From contig JASANG010002908.1 in assembly GCA_030248215.1 (NCBI GenBank), positions 124,001 through 188,000 on the forward strand: DNA of 64,000 nt, given 5' to 3'. Positions 34,310 through 47,000 of the stretch are shown here, in pieces. The notes below the pieces were generated by a model, which had not been told where the DNA came from, made no database searches, and saw nothing but the letters and a program-made list of their open reading frames with translations. Position 1 is the first letter of the stretch. Each line of letters opens with the position of its first letter. Origin of the DNA: Enoplolaimus lenunculus (lineage: Eukaryota > Nematoda > Enoplea > Enoplida > Thoracostomopsidae). The position numbers and the translations under genes were made by a program.

Positions 34310-34551
34310 TATATGATTGTGCGTGAGCCGCGGTTAGTTGCGCTTGGTTAAATTATTTTTGTACGTAGGTTTTTTCTATACAATGAGACTTGTATTCTAA
34401 AACCATGCTTGTGCGAGTTTACCTATACGCTTAAGTAGTGCAACGCAATTAATTAACCATTTTATCGCTTTTAAAAGTGTCCTTTAAGCCAATACTTATT
34501 ATTCACCAAATTTGATGTTAGTAAAAAGTTCAGACATATTAAACATGGCAC

Positions 34552-34858
34552 AACCGGGTGTCTGCTTCCGGCTCCGGCTTCGGCAGTAAATGATCCGACT
34601 CCGGCAGAATTTTTGCCAGAGGTTCCGGCAATTACGTAAATACAGTTTCGCATAATGTTGCAAAATTTATCTGTTTAGCGCGTTTAGTTTTACTTTATAT
34701 CCCAATTTTCTGGAAAGAATTTCCGAAATCTCGCAGAAAATCAGCATAAAACAAGCAAATTGACAACATATTGCAGATATTGGCTAAAATTAACTTATTA
34801 ACCATCGTTTTTCCTACCTAATTTTGCATCACCTCGTGTAGACTTTTGAAGCATCCTT
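34552..34858 (-). mobile_element. CCGGAG-type MITE, third copy
   Basis: Starts near CACAACCGGGTGTCTGC and shares TTGCAAAATTTATCTG, AAGAATTTCCGAAATC and GATATTGGCTAAAATTAAC with the 3660-3970 copy in the same orientation. The termini are eroded. Confidence 0.7.
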
Positions 34859-34869
34859 AATGTAAAGCG

Positions 34870-36510
34870 AAACTATTAGCTTGTCTGCTATGATTGTGAC
34901 TCACATCTGGCGTTTATTTTTGCTCGAAATGTATTAAGTTTAAATTCAGAAACCCAGCCAATTTCTTTTATACAAACTTGAAAATCTTTGACATATATAT
35001 ATAAAAAGTACGTTTGAAACTGAATTATCAGGAAAGTGCTTTACTGAAAATTGCATTGACATTTTAAGGCTCCAAACTCTAGAAAGCAAACTCAATGTAA
35101 CTTGCAACTTTGCTGTTGGTATTTCAATTTTCGGTTCCGTCTGAAAAACTTACATCTGGCCCGCGGTCAGCTCACCATGCTAGGGGGGCTAAAACTTTTT
35201 AGGAGGGGCATTCAAGGGTTTTTAATGACTTGCAAGTAAGTTTGAAAATTTATAGAGGGAGCCAAAATTTTTTCAGGGTTGACTTAGCTTTCCTGGCTAC
35301 CCCTGAGCTACAGGCCCGACATACATTAATCAAAAGCTTAATTTTTGGATGTTTACTTTGAAGATTCACATCAAATTTTACATATTGAGCCCTATGTTTA
35401 AGAGTAAGGTTTAGGGTTCGGCACCGGAAAAAACCAATAGAAAAAATTTTCTGGTTTTACAGGTTCTGAAAACCTAAAAACAAGAAAAAATGTTATGCAA
35501 TTTTGCTGGAAAATGAATGAGTGTCCAAAAAATGGCAAAAAAGGTTAAAGTTATCTACAAGAATAACTAAAGCAACAGTATGACAAAATTACGTTTATAA
35601 AGCTGTGGTCGATAATAACACATTCTTAGAAAGACGTAGCTAGTTGCTGTAAGGCAGTGGTGTGCACTAGCGTATCATAGAGAGTACACTAGGCTTCATT
35701 CGGCAAAATGCGTCTCCTCGAACAGTACGCGGAAACTATTAGATAGGACGTAAAATTATTTATTGCAAGCTGGTTTCAGGTAGTTTAGATCTGAATTCTC
35801 AGGCAAGCGTAAAATTATGTCGCAATACGTAGCTGCTGACAAGAAATCCAAGGTGTATACAACGGCTGCAAAAACCTCTTTCGATAAAGTATGTTGGCAC
35901 AGAAGTAGATTTTATACTGACAAGTCAAATCTTTCATATGTATTGTTAATGATATAAATAGTTTTGGTGCAATAACATCTGTATATACCTGAAATTGAGA
36001 AATGGTATATTTAATTACCATTAATAAGAACCAAAATATGCTTTTTTATCAAAATTTGTGGTATTTTCTTGCTCAAAACGACGCGGCAGATCAGAAAATA
36101 ACATTTTCTCAAATTTTCTTCACTTCACATGTTTTCAGGTTTTCGTGTCGCCGTAACTGGATACGAATTTCGGTCTTTTACCGGATATTAAACTGGACGC
36201 AGATATCCGGTCGATCCCTGAAACTAAGAAAAAAAAATTGCAGTATTGTGTTTGCCTCGTCAAGCCGCGTCGAACCATATGTCTTTATTTATAGTTTTTA
36301 AATTTTTTCGATTATAGAGGGCTTATAAGATGATAAAAATAGAAATAATTTTTCGGAACAGTTTCGAAATTGACCTTTTCTGATCCACCGCATTGAGGTG
36401 AACACGAAAATACCAAAATTTTTGCAAAAATCTTTTCTGATTTTTATCAATTTTTGACCCTATAAACAATATGGAGTGCCCAAATTAAGAGCTGCTAACT
36501 TAGGTAAAGC
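34870..36510. other. no gene seen
   Basis: AT-rich. It contains a fragment of the CCGGATAT element at about 36150-36215 (TTACCGGATATTAAACTGG, ATATCCGGTCGATCCCTG) and a G-rich patch at 35180-35310 without recognised function. Confidence 0.35.
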
Positions 36511-36511
36511 A

Positions 36512-36792
36512 TGCTTAATTGCTGTCAGTCCAGGAAGGAACGGAACATTAGACATTTATACTAAGCAACAAAGCAGCTGGAAAAGCAGGCACGAGTCACG
36601 TTTGAATTCTAAATTTACGGATCTATAAGCGAACGTTCTACCTCTGCACTACTCCACCCAGCCCGTCTCTTCAGCTTCTTATATCGTCGACTATATATGC
36701 CGGCAATATGCGGTCATATAGCGTACCTACAGTGCACTACGCTATATTGCAGCTGCACATAACAGGCAAGCATGTTTCACATGCTTACAGTT
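36512..36792 (-). mobile_element. tRNA-derived SINE, minus-strand copy
   Basis: The reverse complement begins GTAAGCATGTGAAACATGC and continues to a tRNA-like part with GTAGTGCAGAGGTAGAACG (A box). It then has CCAGCTGCTTTGTTGC and TTCCTTCCTGGACTGACA, the order of the 14245-14513 copy. The B box is altered. Confidence 0.65.
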
Positions 36793-37032
36793 ACTTTCTG
36801 CTGTGCAAAATATGTATTCTTTATTAACGGTCAAACGGAATTTAACTTCTTGTTTGTTCTTTAGATATTCATCAAACAAATTGTCGCTTTCTTGTTCTAT
36901 TTCAACTGGTGAGGTTTTTGTGGTTATCGCCTTCTTTCGCGCCTGATAAGGCCAATTAGCGACTACGAGTTATTTGCGTAGCTCCTAATTGCACCTAAAA
37001 CCTAGCGGGCTTATGTTTTGTTTCAGACTACT

Positions 37033-40000
37033 ATGTCGGTGCAGTTCTTAGCTCAAACAAAAGCCAGTCAGCAGCAGCGACAGCACCAACCTCAAATACC
37101 ACCAGAACTGTCATCGTTTAAGACACCAAGGGTTGTGGAAATTACCGACTCTGACATGGATAATTATTGTGATGTCTGCAATGTTTGTTTCGAAGATACC
37201 GATGTAAGCAAAGTTTTTAAGAGTAGAATACATATTGCATGTTTTGCCTCGTTTTGTGTTGCTATTGTCCAAAACGAAAATTGACTTCTGTTCGACTTAA
37301 TTTGAATAGATCGGTTGAGTTACGTACGTAATTTTGCTAATTTCAGAAATACTTAATGCACTGTCGAGGGCTCATGCATAGCCAGCGTGCAAACGCTTAC
37401 TCATCGAAGCTAGCCCATCAGAAGCCGAGCAGTTCCTCTACGATTCCAGTTGAGAAGATCGAGCACAAAAAGTTGCTGGTCAACAATCGTAGCGGTGATG
37501 ATTTTTCATTGCGTTCGACTGAAACCAGAAATGAGATTTTAGCTCATAAGGCGCCGTTTACCCAATGCTCTGGTAATAAAGCGCCGCCGCGTTCGGATAC
37601 TGGCGATTCGGAACTAGTGGAATGTGAAACAATTATGATCGATTTATGTGACGATAGTTTGTCAAGAGGACTAGCTCATAGTAAATCGATTGGTGGTCAG
37701 AGTAAACATCGTCCCACAATGACTGCAGAACAAACAAAACCTACGTGTAACGTTCAGAACGAAACTGTTTGCATTGACCTTTGCGAGGATATAGATACTT
37801 GTGCTGGGCGTTCAGATTCTTCTAGAGATCAACCTGCACACCTCTTTCAGTTACCACCGGTTTCAAATCGTGGTGCAACTGGTTCTTCATCTCAAGCAGT
37901 TTGGTGTGAGTGCTGTAGAATTTGGTCGAGAGATAAACAGGTTACTTTTCTAAAATTTATATTTTTTGTAATTATTACACAGTTTTTTTGAAAATGTATT
38001 ATAGTAATGCAGCGTGTTATGAGATTAGAACAACAGCCTAATTTTTGAAGTCCAAGTAAGTAGTTTGGATAAAATTATTGTTTAAACGTTGTGTTTCGTT
38101 CTTTAATAATTGTAGCCATATTTGTAAATTGTTGTATTGTTAAAATTTTACTGTGACGTAAATTCTTAACATTCAGTTTAAAAACGGATTACAATTATGC
38201 TTGATTTAGATTTCCATAAATTGATAAACAGCCCATTGCTGTTTATAACAACTTTGTAGACACTTTTTACCCATAAATAAGTGGTTTTCTGTGCTTGTAT
38301 TGCTTTTATATTATTGTTAGGCGTATGCAGAACACTGCATTAACGAGTTTCATTTAAACAACGAAGCCTTGTTTACGCGTTTTAATGCGATAAAATCCAA
38401 ATCTCTTTCATCTGGCATTGATTGGAGCTGGTGTGAACTTTGCTTGAATACATTTGATACTGAGGAGGTTAGCCAACTGATACGTATTAACTAAAACAAG
38501 ATTGTAGTGTGTTTGCGTTGTTTATATTGTAACACAAAGGACGACCTAATACTAGCTTATGCTAGAAGTTGGAAACCCTATACATTAAATTTTTTAATTT
38601 GCTTTACCGTTTCATCGGCCATGATATATACAATCGATTCGTGTATCGGAAAAATTTAGTTCTTGTTATTATATTGTACGTTTCACTCTGTGTTACTATA
38701 TGTAGTTGGTTATAGGAATATCAGTGGCATTGTGCTGGATTGATTCATAGACAGCGCGTACAACAACAAGAGTTACAAGCTAAGGAGGCTGAATCTATCG
38801 AAGCCGATGTTACCGAGGAAACAGATACGTCATGTCAACTGGATTTGGATGACGATGATATTAGAAAACTTACCGCAAGCGCAAAATATACAGGTTGGTT
38901 AAGTTTCAATCATCCCAAGGTAATACCGAACTTAGCAATGTAAATTATAGTTCAACTGCTTACGACACTTTTCTTTTAAATACACTGCGTTTATGAACGG
39001 CGCACACATTTGTCTGATACTGCCATCTATTATTGCTTAGTTTTTCATGAGAAATGATTGTAGTGATATTCATTGTTCTGTTGTAAATTAGCGATATATC
39101 AACAATTTGAAATTTTCTGTTTACTGTTGTTTTCGGTATATGTGTTTTCATGATGCTGTATGCTGTTTTATCTAAAAATAAATGTTTTAGGTGTAGATAT
39201 CTTTCTTGCGGGTATAAATGGTTGGTATATAATTTTTAGTTTTTCCATTGCCGGAAAGAACTCCAGACGAAGTCGGTAAAACGTCCTTTCACTTGCTATA
39301 TTACTGCGAAGTAAGTGCTCTGCATGGATCCGATTGTACTGTTTTCAGGGTTGATAGTTTCTGCTTAAAACTTACACGTATTTATGTCAATAGAATATGG
39401 AACTCTCAAAATCGTTCCAGCTACTGGTTATGCTTATTATTTTGTGAACACATAAAGAAATTAAGTTACAACGAAAGGGAAATGGGTATGCAACATTTCA
39501 GTTATTGGAGTTGGAAATAATGCAGCCAATTTGATAAGTGCGCATATATTAAACTGGTACCGAAATTTTGTATAACTTTAGATGTTATTGTGTTAAAGTA
39601 TATACACCGTTTTAAACGTAGTTATTTGAAAATTGCAGTTATGCTGCGCACAGTGCTCGAGCGACTTTACATTTAAACAACATCTCGATGGACGAAAACA
39701 CCAAAAGGTATATTACCAGGGGTAATGAAACTACATGTATTGAACGAAGCTCAAACCTTTTACTTACAGTATGCTCGTATGCAATAATTGGAATAGTGTG
39801 CCTTTCACAATATTATGTTCCGAGGTCACGCAAAAAACAACATAATCCTGTTTTACAGTTGATTTTTTGACCTCACAATGCCACGTGTTATGGCGATTTT
39901 TACACAAGTTTCACCGTTATGAACGCAGAATCGTACATACGTACGATACACATTTTACTTATATGTATGCAACTGTTCACCTCTGCTTTACGCGTGGTAT

Positions 40001-40973
40001 TCAGAGTCGAAAGCCACGTGTTAACCTTAAGTTATGTCGTTTTCTGTGGGACCTTGGAAGATTATGTTGTGAAAGTTTCATAGTTAATATGTTAATTTTT
40101 TAAGCATTCTACTAATTTGCAAGCATAGATAGCTCTGAGAGGCATAGTTAAGTGTTTCTTATCCAAAACGGTGCGGAAGGTTAGTGCTGTACACCGACAA
40201 AACCAGTACGTACAAAAATATGCTGCATTCCAAACGCTTGACATAGGTAATTAATTATGCTAAGTACCGTTATCTAACTAAATTTTAAGTCTTCCCACTT
40301 GTAGACGTTTTATTTAAAGACGTTTTATTTATATTTGTCATGTTTATAAATTCTATAGCCCCCAGCAAGCAAACGCTTATACAAGTGATAAGTCCCCAAG
40401 TTATTAGCATTGTTTGGCATAACTAATATGCTCATTGGTTAGTAGGTAGCTATTCATTAATCTGTTTTGGAAATTTTATAGACATTTATTCAGATTGTTT
40501 GTTCCCAATAACTATTTAGTACTGAAATTAGATTGCTTTTAGTCGTAATAACTAGTATAATTAATGAAATAATGTAATGTAAAAAGTCATAATTAATGCT
40601 GAACCAACTACGCAAATTAACCTGCAGCGAATGAACAACTTCGAATTTTAAAACCTCAATAACTGATTAACACCCTCGGATTACAAGCTTTCAAGTTAAA
40701 AAATTATCAAAATCTTTTCAGCGGTTTGTGATATTCTAGTTCGTTATACAGACGGACGAACGGACGCCCACCTTTCGAACTACGAGCACAAAACAAAATA
40801 CTCCGCTCAAGAAACAGAAACTACGTAGTCCATTTTTAAATAATTTTTATGAAAATAAACATGTTTAAAAGTGGAATGACTTATTTCGGTTAAACGATGT
40901 GCATCAATAAAATCCGTTAGCGTACGATATTTCGTTTTATCGGTTAATATTCTATTTGTATTATTATTATTAC

Positions 40974-41013
<40 letters not shown>

Positions 41014-44000
41014 GTTATGTTTTCTTCAGATGCTTGAAAAGAAAATTTCTAATAAAAACATGCAAATGATGCCACGTGGGATTGTTTCGACACAAGGCGC
41101 AGTTACACTCAATGTGACGGCTAACTTACAGGCTCGTATCGATAGTTATAATAAAGCCCCTATTATTGGTATGTTCATCTATATCACAGTTGAAAGGTAT
41201 CTGTAAAGCAATACTGTCTTGTTGTGCGCTTAATATTAATTTACTACAGCGACTGATTCATACCTGTCTAATTAGTGTGCATGTTTGGCGTAGTTTGTAT
41301 ATATATTGAGGTATGACTTTGATTATAATTGTTTACACGAATGAAATGTTCTGCTCAACGCTCCTTTGTTTTTCGCTGACATTCATTGAAATACATCTGT
41401 AAAATCTAAAATCGTGTAATCAGTGTTACTTAGAAGAGTATAGCAGGACTGACTAGACCTTACCACGTCGCTCCTTGACCCTTTTCACTGATGTTGAGTC
41501 ATCAGTGTTTAAAAAAGCGTTTTCAGAACGTTGTGAAATTTTGAAATGTAATGTATATCTGAGCGAATACTTGATTTTAAATCTGAAGACGTTTAGCCGA
41601 ATAATTAGCCAGTTGTTGTCCTGTAGGAAGATATTATTTGTGTGCTAAAGCGGGCACAGCCTAATGTTTAGTAAACCCATGACGGCGCGTAGTTGATAGT
41701 GTTGTTATGGGAATAATTACGTAAAGTTGGAGATATTAGTATGATCTGCATTTGAAATATGGAGTCCCAAAAGCTCGATTGTTACTTTTCTGTACAGATT
41801 TTTGTTAAATAATTTACGTATACATTATATAATATATTATACATAATATACGGACTAGTGAATGCTATATTATTATGAAGCTACGTAGAAATATTTTGAA
41901 GGTTGATCTTTGTGACAATGTTTTATCATTAGGTGCAAGTTGTGTTACGGAATATCATATGCCCGATTCAAACGGTATTATTTATGAATGCGAAATTTGC
42001 GGGGTCGAATGCGAAGCTGATATCATGATACAGCACATGATTGGACAGAAACATCGCTATGCGTATGCAGTAAGTTAAAACGACATTTGTTTATAATTAG
42101 GCTAGCTGAATAAATGACTATCTGTAAGGTGGCACTAACCAATTACTTATAAACAATTTATCATTTATGAAAGCGTACTCCAGTTAGATAAATAAGTCCC
42201 TGACCAAGTTATATGAGTTACAGATTAACAGTTATGGCATATCTTTGTTTGAACCTCTTCAGTATAAAGTAACACTATTGCTGCTTGGTATGGGACCGAC
42301 CCTAATTTGCATTGTATTGTTTTTACCTAAATAACTAATTTTACTTATGTCAGTGTGCTAAGTAAGTAGTTATGTTAAAGTTAAGTAAATACTTAAAAAG
42401 ACTTCGGAAACCCGCCCGTTGTTTCATTTGCGACTTAATTATAGATTGATTCAGTTGCTAAGTTTTTTAAAGAAATATTTTTATTGGTGGGCGAATTTTT
42501 TTAGCATTTTGAACAACCAAAAGTTGGAATACATTGTTTCGAATTAGAACTGTTAAAGTGTGCGCTGTAGTAGTGCACCTCGCTCACACATTGTACATTG
42601 TTGAGATTATGTTTTCTGAGAAATTTGTACTTTTTGAAGAGTATATGCATGCCATTGTTCTGCATTTTAGAAACTGCTGTCTGGCAAAGAAGGCTTTACG
42701 TTTGACTTGCCACCATCTAGTGCACCACCGCAAGTCCACAATGAATATGCTTCGCGCTTAGCTGCTATGGTGCACAAAAAGCAAGGTAATCTACTTATTA
42801 AATGGATGGGTTATGTATGCTTTATAGTTCGCGGTGTAAAACGAGATGCAAGGGCGCAGAAGGTGTGCGTGATAACCCAATTAAATTGTGATATATTTCA
42901 CGCTTTCTCCAGTGTTTTAGCGCGAAGCGAACAGTTGAAAAAAGCTTTATTCTCTCTGTGGTAGACTAATCTTCTTTTTCGAAGTTGAGGTAGCATTACG
43001 TGATTCGGTTTGCCAAACGTTGTGTAATTTTATCGCTTCATTATTTATATATGTAATGGCGTGTAAATATTTTATGTATTTCGTGACTTTTCAGCTTGTA
43101 GTAAATTTAAGCTTGTAACTGTCGATTTAGTCATCTTTTCAGACTTGTTAGGTATGTTTTAGGCATACAAAAATTGTATCATATTAAATTTAAAGTCTGC
43201 AGCAGGCTTTATTTGTAGTGATTACAATTCACGCGACTTGCATTTACAAAGATAGATTTTTTGGAGCGCAGTCCAATACCATAATATGTTTCTGATCAAA
43301 CTTGCTATTTTTATAAGAATGTTATATTCCAACGGGTATATGTTAATAGATGTTCGAACTCTAATGAATCTTCACGTTTCAGGTTCTGGAAAAATCAAAG
43401 TTAAGTTCAAAGCTCCGGTTGTACAGGAAGAATCGTCACCTGAGTCTTCTAATTTCTCCAAGTATGCTAAACAAAAAGGAGGTAAAAACGCCCCTAGCAA
43501 TCGAGACAGAGGTCCTTCAGGGCGCGGCGGAAAACGTGGAGGTCGTGGTGGAGGTAAAACATCGCATAGTGCGGCCAGAATGGCCCTAGATGTTGGACAG
43601 TCTAATCAACCACAGTCCCTATTTGCCGTACAACCAAAATCTAATTGGCTCCTGTCTCCTAAACAACAACAGAAACAGAAAGGTCAAAAACAGAGTCCAA
43701 AAGAAAAAACACACAGTCAAGCTGGGCAGCTTGGTGAGTTGTATTATTTGTTTGATTAGATTCTGAATTTCAAATCGTTGACGTCGAAGTAAAATTGAAA
43801 TATCAAAAACGTGCGTTACTAGTATCGCTCAACTTTTGAACCATAACCACTTCGAAAGTTGTGGGTATTATGCGACATAATGCAAAGTCATCTTGTTCAA
43901 ACAAAATGTTGTGAAAGTATCATGAAATGTCGTCTATAAATTATTCTTGGCTTGATTTGTAAAGTGGATACAGTTGCTTTTACCATTTTGTTGACATTAT

Positions 44001-47000
44001 CCTATCCTGCAGTGCAGTCTATAGTTTATATCATATCTTTTAAATTATTTGACCCAGAAACTGAACCAGTGAGTGTTGATGTTGTTTTCTACTTTATTTT
44101 GTTATGATGCTTCAAATTTATGTATAAAAAAATTAAACACTGCGTGTTACGTGCAAATTTCAGTTTACAGCGAAACGTCACGTTTCATTTTCGCTTTAGT
44201 GATGCACAACAAATTCAACTTTTTAAGTAGTTATTAATGATGTTAACCTTAACAATCATTCCATACCGTAGAGATGTTTAGAATGATCGATTTCGTTCGT
44301 TGTATCTGTTTATTGCTTCTGCAGGCTATTTTGATTGGACTTACGAGTTGAAATGTTAGGACAACTTTATTGCAGGTTCTTCGTCAGACTTTACAATTGG
44401 GACTGCGTCAGGGGTCAGTAACAGCGGTAATGAAAAAGAAAAGGGTCAAGCAAACGCAAACCTTATGCCTCTTGGTAGTCGGTATACATCTGCCGGTGCC
44501 CAATCAATGGTGATTAGCTCGCAGTTGATTGCTCCTCTTTTTGCTGAAGGTATAAATTATATTTTGATTACCACTAATATAGCAGGATACCGGTTTTGAA
44601 GTTGTGATAAAGTGGTCCTTAGCTCAAGACTGAACCGATGTTTATTTCTAATGATATATTTTTAGGCAGTGCGAAACAGGGCAAGAAGGACAAACGGAAA
44701 GCTAAGCAAAACACGAATTTAGTGGCTCTTGATGGACAAAATGTAATTCCAGGAGCAACCAAGTTGACTAATTTGCAGCCAGTGACACCACTTTTTGCGG
44801 ATGGTATGCGTGTTTTTGTGCTTTTTGCATTTCTTTTTTGGAGTGGTTGGTTAGGTGATATAATTCGTGAAAATATTCCAGTAGCGATAGCTAGTGAAAG
44901 TTTGGTGTTATTAACAGTATAACAATGTTGCCAGTGTATCCTTGCAATTTGGTTAGTCATTTTAATATTAAATGGATTAGTTGCTTAGCTATCAGTTTTC
45001 GATCGAAATAAAATCTGTTCTGGAATCGCAGTACTGAAGACAGTGTTCGCCGACAAGTTTTTAAAAGTTGGGCCTCAACGTTGTTCTGTGCCAACCTTCA
45101 ACTGCGGTGTGTGTTGCAAAATGGAAAACTGACTGATTTTTGGTAGTGGTATGGTTGCTGTTTCGTTTAGAAACATCATAAAGAGATTGTTGTTGACCCT
45201 GTTTTAATAATATCGATTGAGGACCTCTCGTTCATGTTCAGTGGTAGCATGGTTTTTTGATAAGCTGTGCTTCTATCTATTTTACCGTTGTACATGAAAG
45301 ACTTGTTTAGATTGTTCATCACAGATGTGTTATGAAAAACAAAATTTGTTGCGTACTTTGCTGGGATGATTTCTGTAATAATGAGCAATTTTGTGTACTT
45401 GTGCAGAGAATGTTTTCACTTCACTTTTTGGTACCATGTGTGATTACTTGGGCCAAGTGAAAGAAATTGTTTTAATTATCCGAAATTCAAATTGCTGATG
45501 TTTTAGGTGGCAGAGGGAAAGTAAAAGAAATTATTGTTCATTTGCCGAAACTTGAATTGGTGATGTTTTAGGTGGCACAAATGGATCAGAGGGAAAGACT
45601 GGCAAGAAAAAGAAGAAGAAAAACAAAGGTCAAACTGATAAGGGAAATATCTTACCGCTTGGTGGACAACATGAAATTCTTAGTGAGCCTTCACATGTAA
45701 ATTCGCTATTTGCATCACATTGTCCTCGTATGTTCAACGACTCTTTCGAGTGGACAGGACACCAAGAAGGTGATGCGTATACGAGCTTTGAAGAAACTAA
45801 CGAGCGTATATCTTGTACTGATTCTGGATTACCTGCTTATGTAGGGTTCGATGAAAATGGTACCGGTTTTGATGTAGAGATGGCGGCTGAGTATCAGGTA
45901 TATACGCCTTAGAACGTAAAATGAGATGCTATATAGATTGGATTTTCATTCGAAAATAACAGTTTGCAATATAAATAAATTTTATAGCAGTGTCAGATGT
46001 TGGTCATAATTATTCTAATAAATTAAAACTGTTTAATCGATTCAAAGCTTCTAGTAGTTGAGAACTTTTTGGAACATGCGCTGTTTCCGTTGCTGTTGCT
46101 TATCTTCGCAAAAGGTTGATATAGTTACGAATTATTCATTCAACTCCTACAGCTAATTTTGCACCCATTTTGGCTTTGTAATTTGGTTGTAGCTCACAGC
46201 GGATACTTGATTCCACGCGTGGTTTTTAAAACCAACCTGTGAATTCTAGAAATTTATCTGCTAACACACTTTAAATTCAATACATTATTAATATACAAAT
46301 CTTTGCCTGCTGATAATGTCATTAACTACATCTTTTATAGTTTAACAACTCTGAGTTCTACGACGACAGTTACGCGGAGGCGGACTTTAGCTCGTTCAAT
46401 CGGTTTTCTGGATACCGTTTATCAGACGAGTTAATACTACCGCCACAAGATGATGATGGTGCAACGTGGGAACAAGTCAAAGAGCCGACGGAATGGAAAG
46501 CGCCGATAACTGCGACAAATTTGAATTCGTAAGCTTGTCAATATTGTGCAATATGTGCAATTAATAATTTGAAATAAATGCTATTTAGGAAAACAGTGTT
46601 GAACAATAGAATAGCGACTTTAATTCCGTTGAAAAGTGTGTTTTCATTTATATAAATTTAGTTTTTGTATTAGAAATTTACATCTTGTCTCGCATGGCAT
46701 TGTGACAACAAACTGTTCACTTCGGTTGATCGGTTTCAATAGAGTTAGCATAAATTCTGACATTAACAGCCATTTTTTATTTAAACAGCAGTGACCGGAA
46801 TAGTAATTATCATGTATACGTCTGGCAAAGGTGTGTTTTAAATAATTTAAGATCATGATTTCTTTATTAGTGGTGATTGTGTTTTTGAAGCAATCAGTCT
46901 AGTTTTGAACTGTTGTTTTCAGCTTAAAAACTTTGTTGGATAAAAACAAAGCCAATTTGTCTGTGAGTTCGAAAGACCCTAGTGAACAGGCGAACGGTGA

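Noticed and set aside
37013-37020. Upstream ATG before the zinc-finger gene
   Set aside because: It lies in the intron side of the TTTGTTTCAG acceptor and is out of frame with the finger exon.
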